Shown here piece after piece: positions 19,425-27,609 of a DNA stretch of 64,000 nt (position 1 is its first letter; every line of letters starts with the position of its first letter). Under the pieces are notes generated by a model. It was not told the DNA's origin. It searched no databases and saw only the letters and a program-made list of their open reading frames with translations. The position numbers and the translations under genes were made by a program. The stretch is from an uncultured Prevotella sp. (GTDB taxonomy: Bacteria; Bacteroidota; Bacteroidia; Bacteroidales; Bacteroidaceae), in assembly GCA_947165435.1 (NCBI GenBank), contig CAMVAI010000001.1, forward strand, positions 1 through 64,000, in the 5' to 3' direction.

Positions 19425-19643
19425 CTGCATAATACTGGATATGCAGGCGGCAAGGAGCTTACCGTGTACAATGCCTATTACCTCGATTTCCAGAGTAAGT
19501 GGACGGAATACTATCCGCAGATCGCTGTCGGAGACGATGTGCTCGTTTATGGCAGGGTGGTCAATTATCATGGCACCGCGCCAGAATTTGCTGACAGGAA
19601 ATGTTACGTTATTCCGCTTCCGGTTCCTCAATATGGGAAATGA
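19425..19643 (+). pseudogene. Orphan fragment of an OB-fold domain
   Basis: The plus-strand frame ELTVYNAYYLDFQSKWTEYY ... VGDDVLVYGRVVNYHGTAPEF resembles the OB-fold nucleic-acid-binding-like domain found as a module in Bacteroidales secreted proteins and nucleases. Only about 60 residues remain. There is no credible start or upstream domain, and the frame stops at 19641-19643. It is alone on this strand in a 480-bp gap between minus-strand CAZyme genes, so I read it as debris of a lost gene. The rest of the gap (19256-19424) shows no clear feature. Confidence 0.5.
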
Positions 19644-19677
19644 GGTGAGATAATGGCACTGACCCTGACCGCTTGCG

Positions 19678-22600
19678 CTATAGCTTAGCAGGGTCGATTT
19701 CCTTGTAGGCTATGCGCAGGCGGCGCCAAGTGTAGGCGACATGCAGCTTGCCATCGCGGCCCTGTATGATGCAGGGGTAGGAATATTGGCTGATGGGCGA
19801 GTCTTCGAGTGTCAAGGCGTGGCGCCAGTGAGTACCGTCGTCGCTGACGGCGAGGGAGAGGGGGGTGCGCACCCCCTTTTTGGTGGCGGGCAGCGTCTCG
19901 AAGTTGTTATAGACGAGCACATGACGACCGTCGCTGAGGGTGACGGCATCGGTGCCCGACTGGTTGTTGGGCACATCGAGCAGGGTGACCTTCGACCATG
20001 TGTCGCCGTTGTCAGAGGAGAAAGAGGTGCCTATCTTTCCGTTGCGGGTGCGCATGAGCACCTGTAGGCGGCCGTCGTTCAGCTTGAGGATGGAGGGCTG
20101 GATGCAGTCGATGGGGTGCATGCCGTTGGCAGCGGCGGTGCCGCCGGCATCGGGGGCTTCGGGGTCTTCGCTTTTGGCAGCGGCAAAACCGCTGCCCACA
20201 CTGGAGGCGGGGGAAGCGGAAGAGGCGGGGGAAGCCTTCATGTCCTCGGTGCGCATGGCGAGGGAGGCGGCGATGGGGCCGACGTAGCGCCATTGCTTTT
20301 TGGCAATGTCGTAGATTTCCATGTGGAACTTCCAGCCGTTGTCTTCCGTGCTGGAGGGACAGAGCAGACGGCCATTGATGATTTCGGGCTTGTTCTTGAT
20401 GGGGCCGAGGAAGCCCTTGGGCAGGGGTTCCTTGTTGCTCCAGGTCTTGCCGCCGTCCTTTGATTTGCAGAGCCAGCCTGTCCAGTCGCTGACCTTCAGT
20501 CCTATCTTGAAGAACAGCCACAGCTCGCCGTTGGGCATCTCGCAGATGACAGGATTCCAGCAGGCCTTGCGACGCTGGTTGGTCGAGGCGAGGCCTCGGC
20601 ATACAGGACCGTCTGAGGCGGGGGTGCTCTCGGCGGTAATGCCGGCGATGTTGCCATTGGTGGTGCCGAGCTCGAAGACACCGTCGGCGGCGAGGATGGG
20701 GGCCGTCCATGTGTTGCTGCCTTTCTTCTTGATGCTCACCCAGATGCAGACGTCGGGGTTGCGCTCATGCTTGCCGCCGAAGTAGGTGCAGACAAGGTCG
20801 CCCTTCTTCGTCTCGACGATGCTGGCCGAGTGGCACTGTGGGAAGGAGGCCTGGGTGTAGAGGAATTCGTCCTTCACGATGGCTTCTGAGGCGGTAGGCA
20901 TGTCGCAGGAGAAGTCGTAGGTGCCCGAGCCGATGTTTTTTACTGTTCCGTCGGGCAGGTGGACGTCGGCTGTCGTGTTGCAGGGGATGATGACGTGCCA
21001 GTTGATGTGGCACTGTGAACGACTGGTGCTCACCGTCGTTTTTCTCCATTCGCTATGGATGATTCCGTAGGGGGAATGGAAGATGGCCTTTGCGCTTTCG
21101 CAACCCTGGATGCCGAAGTCGGGACGAAGCACAATGTGCTTGTAAGCCGTAGCCCCCGAAGTCCCCGAAGCCCCCCCTACGGCCCCCGAGGGGGCTTCAT
21201 GTGCCAATGCACCGGGCTTGCCAGCATTTACAGTCCCTTCGGGGGCTGAAGAGTGGAATTCGGCTTGGCGGATGCCGCCAAGATACTGGTAGCACCAGGT
21301 GAGCAGGTCGCCGAGCAGCATGACGTGGTTGCCGCTGTTCATGCGGGGACTGGCCTTGTCGCCGTTCCATAGTTCCCACGTCGTGGTGGCACCGTTCTCT
21401 GCCATGTAGCCCCATGAGGGGTAGCTCTTCTGCGTGGCTATCATGTAGGCGATGTCGCTGAAGCCGTTGTCGCTGAGACCGCGCAGCAGCCATGATATGC
21501 CGATGACACCACATGGCACGTGGGCGTTGTTCTTGATGATGATGTTTTCCACCACGTTCTTTACCACCTCTTCGCGGCAGTCATCCGGCACGATGCCGAA
21601 CGAGAGTGCTAGGAGGTTGGCCGTGGCGGTGTTGTTGCCATAAAAGACGCTGTCGGGATAGAGCACATGACCCGGGCGGGGCGACGTGCCGCGACGGACG
21701 GTCAGGAAGTGGCGGTTGAAACTGGCGGTCATCTGTTCGCGGAGGGGTCGCCATAGGTCGGCCTCGCAGCCCCACTGTTCCATGAGCTGCATGGTGCGGA
21801 TGATGTATGCCGTGGAGATGAGCGACACGTCGGTCTTGCGTGCCGGGTCCTGCGAGTGGATGAGCTCCAGTTTCTCGGGTGGCACGCACCAGTCGCCATA
21901 CTTGCCGCAGCGGATGATGCCGTCGTCGCTGTACTCCTCGATGATATGATTGACCCACTTCTTGATATAGGGATAGGAGCGGTCGATGGCCTCGCGGTTG
22001 CCGAACTGCCGCCACAGCATGTCGCAGCCGAAGGGCAGGGCAGCAGCCCAAGTGACGTCGTCGCTGTAGTAGTTCCAGAAGGCCGGTGCCACATCGGGTA
22101 TGCAGCCGTCGGAGCGCTGTGCCTCGCAGATGTCGCGCATCCACTTGGTGTAGAGCCGCTCGTTCTGTGCCACGAAGCTCTCGCCGAGACTGCCCACGGT
22201 GCGGTCGCCCAGCCAGGGCTGTCGCTCGTCGCGCTGCGGGCAATCGACGGGCATGCCTTTGTAGTTGGCGGCAATACCCATACAGGCATTCCGCACCACC
22301 TTATTTAATATAGTGTCGCTGCAGCTGAAACTATTCGGATAGACGGCAATGCCGTCATACACCTCCTCGGCTACGAGCTGGCGGGCGTCGAGGTCTTTCA
22401 TGCCCGACACCTCGACGTAGCGGAATCCGTGATAGACAAACGTCGGTCGCCAGGCGCGGTCTTTGTCCCATTCTTTGACAACAGGCTCCTGCCCGTTGCA
22501 GACATAGGTGTCAGTAGAGCGGGCGTTACGCAGGTTTTCCGTATAGAGCGTGCCGTCAGCGTTCAGCTTCTCGGCATAGCGCACGCGGATGGTGTCGCCT

Positions 22601-23850
22601 GCCTTGCCGTGGGGCATCAGCGACACCCATCCCGCCATGTTCTGTCCGAAGTCGATGACGTAAGTGTCAGGCTTGCCGGGCAGGGGTTTTATTTTTTTCC
22701 ACCCTGTAGGGCCGGGGATGGTCTTGGCAGGCTTCCACAGTTCGTGACAGCGTTGTACCATCATGCCCGGTGTCATCTGTGCGCGCAGCTGGCCAGTGGG
22801 GATGTCGGTGCGCTCGGCCTTGAGCCACCGGCTGTCGTCGTAGCCCACCTTGGCCCAACCGGTCATCTCCTTGCGGGCATCATACTGCTCGCCATCGTAC
22901 TCGTTGTTCGAACGGATGGGGCCGTTGGCCGTCACACGCCAGCCCTTGTCGTCGGTCTGCAGGCGCTGGGTGGTACCGTCGTCATACTCTACGATGACGT
23001 TGATACGGCACTTGGGCAGTCCGAAGACGGGAATCTTATAGGGCTTGTGCTGCTGCATGGGGAAGTAGCGGCCGTTGCCGAGGATGATGCCAAGGCAGAC
23101 AGCCCGACTCCCGGCAGACCCTCCCCCGGTCCCTGCCTGTGAGGAAGGGGAGTAGGTAGTGAGAGCCTTGGTGGCGTCGTAGGTATTGTAGTAGATGGTC
23201 TTGCGGTAGTCCGAGGGCACGGGGGTGAGCACATCGCGGCCGATGCGCTGGCCATTGACGTAGAACTCGTAGAGACCCAGTCCGGCCACGAAGGCGGTGG
23301 CACGCTTGATGGGCTTCTGCTTCAGCTCGAACTCCTTGCGCAGATAGCGGGCAGCCAGCCGTGTGTGGAAGCCGCGCTCCTCGCCGGGCTGCAGGCTCTC
23401 CAGTCCTATCCAGTAGCCCTTCCACTTGGATTCGTTGAACAGGCCCGTGCTGAAGTGCGCCTCTTGGCTCCATGCCGACTCGCCAGCGGTAGTCCATACC
23501 TTCACCTTCCACGTGCAGGCCGTATTGCTCGCCAGTGGCTTGCCGGCATAGCGTATCCACAGCTGCTGGTCGCTCTCCACGCGGCCAGTATTCCATACTT
23601 CACCCTTGTCGTCGCTGACTATCAGCTGGTAGGCCGTCTGGTACACGTTCTGTTTGTCGCTTTCAATCTGCCATGAGAAGCGAGGTTCTGCCGTGTCGAT
23701 GCCTAACGGATTGTCGAGGTTTTCCACGCGCAGCATGCTGACGCAGGCCGACCCTCCAGAGGCGGCCCCACCCCCCTGCCCCTCCCTTGCAGAGAGGGGA
23801 GTAGTTAGTAGGAGCGTGAGAATTACTATGATATAATTAATTCCTCTCAT
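19678..23850 (-). CDS. GH78 alpha-L-rhamnosidase fused to a BNR/sialidase-like domain
   Basis: This 1390-residue secreted protein begins with a signal peptide and the GH78 N-terminal signature (RVENLDNPLGIDTAEPRFSW). Carbohydrate-binding beta domains (NESKWKGYWIG, YDRQR-type FVYHGFRYVEV) follow, then an alpha/alpha barrel (DCPQRDERQPWLGDRTV, WNYYSDDVTWAAALP, SWGYMAENGATTTWELWNG), ending near residue 935. From about 965 a complete six-bladed BNR_2-type propeller follows (FPQCHSASIVETKKGDLVCTYFGGKHE, WNPVICEMPNGELWLFFKIG, IKNKPEIINGRLLCPSSTED, YSYPCIIQGRDGKLHVAYTWRRLRI). GH78 releases alpha-L-rhamnose. The BNR domain may be a second glycosidase of GH33-like fold with unknown specificity. In-frame repeats occur in both halves. 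The fusion could have arisen by loss of a stop between operon neighbours. Confidence 0.88.
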   Translation of the reverse strand: MRGINYIIVILTLLLTTPLSAREGQGGGAASGGSACVSMLRVENLDNPLGIDTAEPRFSWQIESDKQNVYQTAYQLIVSDDKGEVWNTGRVESDQQLWIRYAGKPLASNTACTWKVKVWTTAGESAWSQEAHFSTGLFNESKWKGYWIGLESLQPGEERGFHTRLAARYLRKEFELKQKPIKRATAFVAGLGLYEFYVNGQRIGRDVLTPVPSDYRKTIYYNTYDATKALTTYSPSSQAGTGGGSAGSRAVCLGIILGNGRYFPMQQHKPYKIPVFGLPKCRINVIVEYDDGTTQRLQTDDKGWRVTANGPIRSNNEYDGEQYDARKEMTGWAKVGYDDSRWLKAERTDIPTGQLRAQMTPGMMVQRCHELWKPAKTIPGPTGWKKIKPLPGKPDTYVIDFGQNMAGWVSLMPHGKAGDTIRVRYAEKLNADGTLYTENLRNARSTDTYVCNGQEPVVKEWDKDRAWRPTFVYHGFRYVEVSGMKDLDARQLVAEEVYDGIAVYPNSFSCSDTILNKVVRNACMGIAANYKGMPVDCPQRDERQPWLGDRTVGSLGESFVAQNERLYTKWMRDICEAQRSDGCIPDVAPAFWNYYSDDVTWAAALPFGCDMLWRQFGNREAIDRSYPYIKKWVNHIIEEYSDDGIIRCGKYGDWCVPPEKLELIHSQDPARKTDVSLISTAYIIRTMQLMEQWGCEADLWRPLREQMTASFNRHFLTVRRGTSPRPGHVLYPDSVFYGNNTATANLLALSFGIVPDDCREEVVKNVVENIIIKNNAHVPCGVIGISWLLRGLSDNGFSDIAYMIATQKSYPSWGYMAENGATTTWELWNGDKASPRMNSGNHVMLLGDLLTWCYQYLGGIRQAEFHSSAPEGTVNAGKPGALAHEAPSGAVGGASGTSGATAYKHIVLRPDFGIQGCESAKAIFHSPYGIIHSEWRKTTVSTSRSQCHINWHVIIPCNTTADVHLPDGTVKNIGSGTYDFSCDMPTASEAIVKDEFLYTQASFPQCHSASIVETKKGDLVCTYFGGKHERNPDVCIWVSIKKKGSNTWTAPILAADGVFELGTTNGNIAGITAESTPASDGPVCRGLASTNQRRKACWNPVICEMPNGELWLFFKIGLKVSDWTGWLCKSKDGGKTWSNKEPLPKGFLGPIKNKPEIINGRLLCPSSTEDNGWKFHMEIYDIAKKQWRYVGPIAASLAMRTEDMKASPASSASPASSVGSGFAAAKSEDPEAPDAGGTAAANGMHPIDCIQPSILKLNDGRLQVLMRTRNGKIGTSFSSDNGDTWSKVTLLDVPNNQSGTDAVTLSDGRHVLVYNNFETLPATKKGVRTPLSLAVSDDGTHWRHALTLEDSPISQYSYPCIIQGRDGKLHVAYTWRRLRIAYKEIDPAKL
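20176..20230. repeat. Second copy of the family-B hairpin element, in the BNR domain
   Basis: GGCAGCGGCAAAACCGCTGC and the following CCCACACTGGAGGCGGGGGA are nearly identical to the element at 17637-17729 in the neighbouring gene. They are followed by a short GCGGAAGAGGCGGGGGAAG repeat. The whole is read in frame as SPASSASPASSVGSGFAAAK and sits in a propeller loop. Confidence 0.9.
21151..21250. repeat. Family-A GC-rich elements at the end of the GH78 domain
   Basis: AGCCCCCGAAGTCCCCGAAG plus CCCCCCCTACGGCCCCCGAGGGGGC (21151-21198) is a GC-rich repeated and inverted tract read as PSGAVGGASGTSGAT. CCCTTCGGGGGC about 35 bp further on is a smaller hairpin. Both lie between IRQAEFH and the conserved KHIVLRPDF strand. 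Confidence 0.7.
23118..23156. repeat. Family-A GC-rich element in the GH78 N-terminal part
   Basis: ACCCTCCCCCGGTCCCTGCC and GAGGAAGGGGAGTAGGTAGT form an imperfect GC-rich inverted repeat read in frame as YSPSSQAGTGGGSAG. It interrupts the short turn before LGIILGNGRYF that is tight in other GH78 enzymes. Confidence 0.7.
23765..23808. repeat. Family-A GC-rich element just after the GH78 signal peptide
   Basis: CCCCACCCCCCTGCCCCTCC and GCAGAGAGGGGAGTAGTTAG encode TTPLSAREGQGGGA, directly after the signal peptide core. The AGTAGTTAG flank is shared with the copies at 23118 and 23902. Confidence 0.75.
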
Positions 23851-23863
23851 CTTTATATATTGC

Positions 23864-23938
23864 TGTGTTTTATTACAATCTATTGTGTTTTATTACTATC
23901 TACTCCCCTCCCTACGGGGGAGGGGCGGTGGGAGAGGC
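23864..23938. repeat. 20-bp tandem repeat and an intergenic family-A element before the GH78 gene
   Basis: TGTGTTTTATTACAATCTAT (23864-23883) is followed directly by TGTGTTTTATTACTATCTAC (23884-23903), two mismatches. Then comes a family-A palindrome CTCCCCTCCCTACGGGGGAG with GGGCGGTGGGAG to 23938. This fills the gap between the GH140 stop and the GH78 start, so it lies in the GH78 leader. The RNA hairpin could affect readthrough from GH140 into GH78. Confidence 0.8.
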
Positions 23939-23944
23939 TATTGT

Positions 23945-25450
23945 TTACTCGTTTAAGTCGCGTTCCTTACTCTTGTATCCGTCTGGCGACAGCTCGGTCT
24001 GGTCTTTCTTCAGGTAGTCTTTGGTGCTATCGATGGCAATGAGCACGCCGTCCTCGACACGCGCCGACTGCGGGTGGTAGCGGAAGGTGAGCACCTTCGA
24101 GTCGTACTCGCCCAGGTACTTCAGCTTGCCGGTGGCTGCCGTCATCCACCAGACGTGCTTCTTCGTGCCGCTGATCTTCGTGAGGTCCACGCGCATCGAG
24201 TTGCCGTTGTAGTTATAGACCAAGAGGTAGTCGCTGCCACGTGTGGCGATGAGGCGGTTATACTTCTCACCATTGTCTTGGTTGATGCTCTGGTCGGGCA
24301 CACGCTCGAAGTAGGGGAACGACAGGATGAGACGCTTCAGGTATTGCATCTGCGAGAATCCCGGGTCGTGCAGGGCCTGATACCACGCCTTCACGTCACC
24401 GGCATCGCCGTAGCTCGTCGGGTAGCCGGGTTTTAGCATCTGCATGATGGCGTTGTGGCCGTAGGTGTGACCGCACGAGCCGGCAAAGACGCTCCAATAG
24501 GCATAGCGGCGCACGTCGTAGTCCTGCCAGCGTCCCTCGTTGGGGTCGTGCAGTCCGATGGGGATGTCCTCGTAGGAGGGCTCGGCGTCGAGCACGGGCT
24601 TGATGGGGTTGTACTTCCACGTGGAATCGACGTACATCCAGTTGTCTTCCTCGGTGTTGTCGGGGATGGGGTAGTCGGCATTGCCCATGCGCTGGCCGTA
24701 GCGGCGGTGGCCGCTCTGGAAGGTGTGGAAGTCCATCCATGCAGCCTTCGACCACCAGCGTGCCGACGTGTAGCGGCCTCGCGGGTGGTAGGTCATGAGG
24801 TGGTTCTTGTCTATCTGCTTAATGGTGGTGGCCAGTGCCTCCCATACCTCGGGCTTGATGTCGCCCTGGATGTCGCCACCCATGAACCAGATGATGTTGG
24901 GCTTCGACTTGTAGCGGTTGGCGAGGAAGGCACCGTACTTCTTGGCATCCTCTACGGAGAGTTTGCCGTCCTTTACCAGTCCGCCCCAGATGCACACCAT
25001 GCCGATGTAGATGCCGTGGTCGGCAGCACGGTCGATGATGTAGTCCAAGTGGTCCCAGTAGGTGTAGGCACCAGCCCCCCTTGCTCCCCCCTTGGGGGGA
25101 TATTGGTAGGCCGAGAAGCTCCAGTCCATCTGCATCTTTCCTCCCCCCAGGGGGAGGTGGGAGGGGGCTCCGTAGATGTTATAGGCCGGCACGCCGTCGA
25201 TGGTCTGCACCTGCACCACGTTGTAGCCCGCCTTGGCCACGCTCTGCAGATACCACTCCGCCTCGGCCCTGTCGAGCCGCTCGGGCAGCAGCCATCCCGT
25301 CTCGCCCAGCCAGAAGAAGGGCTCGCCGTTTTCAAACTGCAGATAACGCTGGTTATCCGACACGCGTAGCTTGCCGTTGTCCCACGGCTTGGCGGCCTGC
25401 ACCGACAGGGTCAGCAGCATCAGGCCTATGATCATCAGGGTCTTTTTCAT
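23945..25450 (-). CDS. GH140/DUF4038-type glycosidase (apiosidase-like), secreted
   Basis: This 501-residue protein has a signal peptide and the DUF4038 barrel start (RYLQFENGEPFFWLGETGWLLPERLDRAEAEWYL). Conserved segments include NIIWFMGGDIQGD and SGHRRYG...NWMYVDSTWKYNPIKPVLDAEPSYED. The C-terminal beta domain (DYLLVYNYNGNSMRVDL ... RVEDGVLIAIDSTKDY) is of the type annotated as putative collagen-binding. Characterised GH140 members hydrolyse apiose linkages in rhamnogalacturonan-II, but the wider DUF4038 family is diverse, so the activity is tentative. Two family-A GC-rich inserts sit in the loop between NIYGAPS and YTYWDHLDYIID. A conserved upstream element and a hairpin lie at 25465-25513. 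Confidence 0.8.
   Translation of the reverse strand: MKKTLMIIGLMLLTLSVQAAKPWDNGKLRVSDNQRYLQFENGEPFFWLGETGWLLPERLDRAEAEWYLQSVAKAGYNVVQVQTIDGVPAYNIYGAPSHLPLGGGKMQMDWSFSAYQYPPKGGARGAGAYTYWDHLDYIIDRAADHGIYIGMVCIWGGLVKDGKLSVEDAKKYGAFLANRYKSKPNIIWFMGGDIQGDIKPEVWEALATTIKQIDKNHLMTYHPRGRYTSARWWSKAAWMDFHTFQSGHRRYGQRMGNADYPIPDNTEEDNWMYVDSTWKYNPIKPVLDAEPSYEDIPIGLHDPNEGRWQDYDVRRYAYWSVFAGSCGHTYGHNAIMQMLKPGYPTSYGDAGDVKAWYQALHDPGFSQMQYLKRLILSFPYFERVPDQSINQDNGEKYNRLIATRGSDYLLVYNYNGNSMRVDLTKISGTKKHVWWMTAATGKLKYLGEYDSKVLTFRYHPQSARVEDGVLIAIDSTKDYLKKDQTELSPDGYKSKERDLNE
25073..25168. repeat. Two family-A GC-rich elements in the GH140-like gene
   Basis: AGCCCCCCTTGCTCCCCCCT with TGGGGGG (25073-25100) and CCTCCCCCCAGGGGGAGGTG with GGAGGGGGC (25140-25168) are GC-rich inverted repeats 39 bp apart. 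They are read in frame as YPPKGGARGAGA and APSHLPLGGGK. Confidence 0.85.
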
Positions 25451-25464
25451 TGTTTCGTATGGTT

Positions 25465-25513
25465 AGTCTATAATAAGAAGACTGACGAGCAAGCATTTTG
25501 TCGCCAGTCTTCT
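25465..25513 (-). promoter_or_regulatory. Hairpin and conserved upstream element before the GH140-like gene
   Basis: On the minus strand AGAAGACTG ... CAGTCTTCT forms a 9-bp stem (25513-25476) followed by TATTAT, which may end transcripts from the GH51 gene. The same stretch contains GGCGACAAAATGC...TCGTCAGTC, which matches the element before the GH67-like gene. A small inverted repeat AGTCT...AGACT (25465-25483) follows. Terminator and operator readings are both possible. Confidence 0.45.
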
Positions 25514-25539
25514 GTTGTTATTGTCTTTTCCGCTATCTC

Positions 25540-27552
25540 TTACAGCTGGTATTCCAGCATCACCATCGAGTAGGGAGGCAGGTCGATGTCAAACTTCTTC
25601 TGGGCCTTGACGGTCTCCTTCTTGGGGGCAATGGGCTGCTCCTTGTAGTTGTTCTCCTGGTCGGCAGCACCGGCCAGTACCGTTTTCACGCAGTTCTTCT
25701 TGATGGGGAAGCGGCTGAGGTTGATGTCGGCCTCTTTCTCCTTGTCGGTGGCGTTCACCAGCTTGACGTAGAGCTTGCGGGTCTTCACGTTCAGCACCAC
25801 CGACTGTCCATAGTGTACGTCCTCCTGTGGCTGCTGGATGCCGGCGGCGTCACCCTCGAAGCGTACGCAGTCGCCGTAGTAGTACTGTCCGCTCGACAGT
25901 CCGAAGAGCTGCTGCACGTAGTAGCTGCACGTCGGGTAGATACGCTCGTTGTCGAAGTATATCAGGTCGGGATTCCAGTTGGTGGCATCCTTCTTGGCAA
26001 ACAGCGGGGCATAGCTCGTCATGCACACCACGTCGGCGTTGCGCTCCACATGCAACAGGTACAGCCCCTCGGCCAGGGCGTCGATGAGCTTCTTGTCCTT
26101 GGCGGCATATTCGCCTAAATAGACCTTCGTCTTGCGGTCGCGCGGGTAGCTGTCGTACTGGCGGCTCTTCAGGAAGTAGTCGCGCTTCTCATAGTAGTGC
26201 TCGTCGATGATGGGCATTGCCAGTTCGTCGGCCAGTTTCCATCCGGCCTCATAGTCGGGGTTCTCGGGGTGCGAGCCCGGTCCGGCCGTACCCACGATGA
26301 CGATTTCGGGATGCGCCTTCTGCACCCGCTCGTACATATAGCGGAAACGCTCTGCAAACTCAGGCGTGATTTTCTCTTCGTTGCCGATGCCGAGGTATTT
26401 CAGCCCGAAGGGCTTGGGGTGTCCCTGGTCGGCACGCATCTTCGCCCACTTCGAGGTGGCAGGGTCGCCGTTGGCCCATTCTATCAGGTCGAGGGCATCC
26501 TGCACCCACTCGTCCATCTCCGACATGGGGCATACCTCCTGAGCCTGGGTGGGCCACATGTTCCATCCGCCATTCGTGCCTTGGCACGACACACCGCAGG
26601 GGAGGATAGGCAGCGGGGCCATGCCCAAGTCTTCGCAGAACTGGAAATACTCATAGTAGCCTAAGCCCATCGACTGGTGGTAGCCCCACGTGTTCTTCAG
26701 CTGTCGGCGCTGTTCCTTCGGTCCGATGGTGGTCTTCCAGCGGTAGGTGTTCCAGAATCCGTCGCCGCCGCCATGTACCACACACCCGCCGGGGAAACGC
26801 AGGAACTTCGGCTGCAGGTCGGCCAATGCCTGTGCCATGTCCTTGCGCAGCCCATGACCTTTATACGTGTCTTGCGGCATGAGCGACACCATATCGACGT
26901 CTATCACGCCGGTATTCATCACCAATACCTGCACGACGGCATTCGTGCAGTCCTCCGAAGGAGTCAGCACGGCCTCGTACTTCTTCCATGCCTTGTTGTC
27001 GGCAGTAATCATGGCATCGGCCAGCAGTTTCAAGTCTTTGCCCTTGCCTTGCGGGGCACCCAACACGATGCGAACCTGCTTGGCACTTCCAACGTTACGC
27101 AGGAATACGGAGAAGTCGTACTTGGCTCCCCCCTTGACGGAGATGCCTTTGAAGCCACCGTTCTCCAGTCCGTAGCCCTTCCATCCCTTGTAGTCGTAAA
27201 ACTCCTTTACACGCTCCACGTGCAGCCGCATGTAGGTGGGGTTGTTGGGGTGTATGCCTTCAGTCTTGCACACCTCCAGCATGCCTAACGAGTGGCCCGG
27301 GCGCACCTGTTTCCAGGCTGTTCCGGCTCCCCAGCCGTCGTGTTCCACCGGACTGTATTCAAACGACCCGTTTTGTATCAGTTCTGCATACAGGCCACCG
27401 TCGGCACTGGAACTGATGTCTTCGAAGAAGATGCCGATGAGTTCGTCGCTAATAGCTTTTCCGCCTTTCGGCGCATTTATGGGTTTCTGGGCTTGTAGTC
27501 CCGTAGTGGCTGCCAGCAGCATGGCAGCAAGCATAGTCTTTCTAATGTTCAT
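25540..27552 (-). CDS. GH51 alpha-L-arabinofuranosidase, secreted
   Basis: This 670-residue protein begins with a signal peptide, followed by a carbohydrate-binding-like N-terminal domain (SDELIGIFFEDISSSADGGLYAELIQNGSFE), which is the GH51 family hallmark. The TIM barrel shows FLRFPGGCVVHG, the acid/base Glu in LKYLGIGNEEKI and the nucleophile Glu in KVYLGEYAAKD. A C-terminal beta domain ends in LPPYSMVMLEYQL. The family removes terminal alpha-L-arabinofuranose from arabinan, arabinogalactan or arabinoxylan. It sits between the GH95 and GH140 genes on the same strand. No inserted repeats were seen in it. Confidence 0.93.
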   Translation of the reverse strand: MNIRKTMLAAMLLAATTGLQAQKPINAPKGGKAISDELIGIFFEDISSSADGGLYAELIQNGSFEYSPVEHDGWGAGTAWKQVRPGHSLGMLEVCKTEGIHPNNPTYMRLHVERVKEFYDYKGWKGYGLENGGFKGISVKGGAKYDFSVFLRNVGSAKQVRIVLGAPQGKGKDLKLLADAMITADNKAWKKYEAVLTPSEDCTNAVVQVLVMNTGVIDVDMVSLMPQDTYKGHGLRKDMAQALADLQPKFLRFPGGCVVHGGGDGFWNTYRWKTTIGPKEQRRQLKNTWGYHQSMGLGYYEYFQFCEDLGMAPLPILPCGVSCQGTNGGWNMWPTQAQEVCPMSEMDEWVQDALDLIEWANGDPATSKWAKMRADQGHPKPFGLKYLGIGNEEKITPEFAERFRYMYERVQKAHPEIVIVGTAGPGSHPENPDYEAGWKLADELAMPIIDEHYYEKRDYFLKSRQYDSYPRDRKTKVYLGEYAAKDKKLIDALAEGLYLLHVERNADVVCMTSYAPLFAKKDATNWNPDLIYFDNERIYPTCSYYVQQLFGLSSGQYYYGDCVRFEGDAAGIQQPQEDVHYGQSVVLNVKTRKLYVKLVNATDKEKEADINLSRFPIKKNCVKTVLAGAADQENNYKEQPIAPKKETVKAQKKFDIDLPPYSMVMLEYQL

Positions 27553-27609
27553 ATTTCTTTTTTAGTTGTTATTGATGTCGTGTACATATTTATAGGTGGG
27601 TGGTTGCTG

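Noticed and set aside
19217-19471. Minus-strand 84-residue ORF upstream of the GH67-like gene
   Set aside because: No start context or family likeness, and it overlaps the upstream element and the OB-fold fragment.
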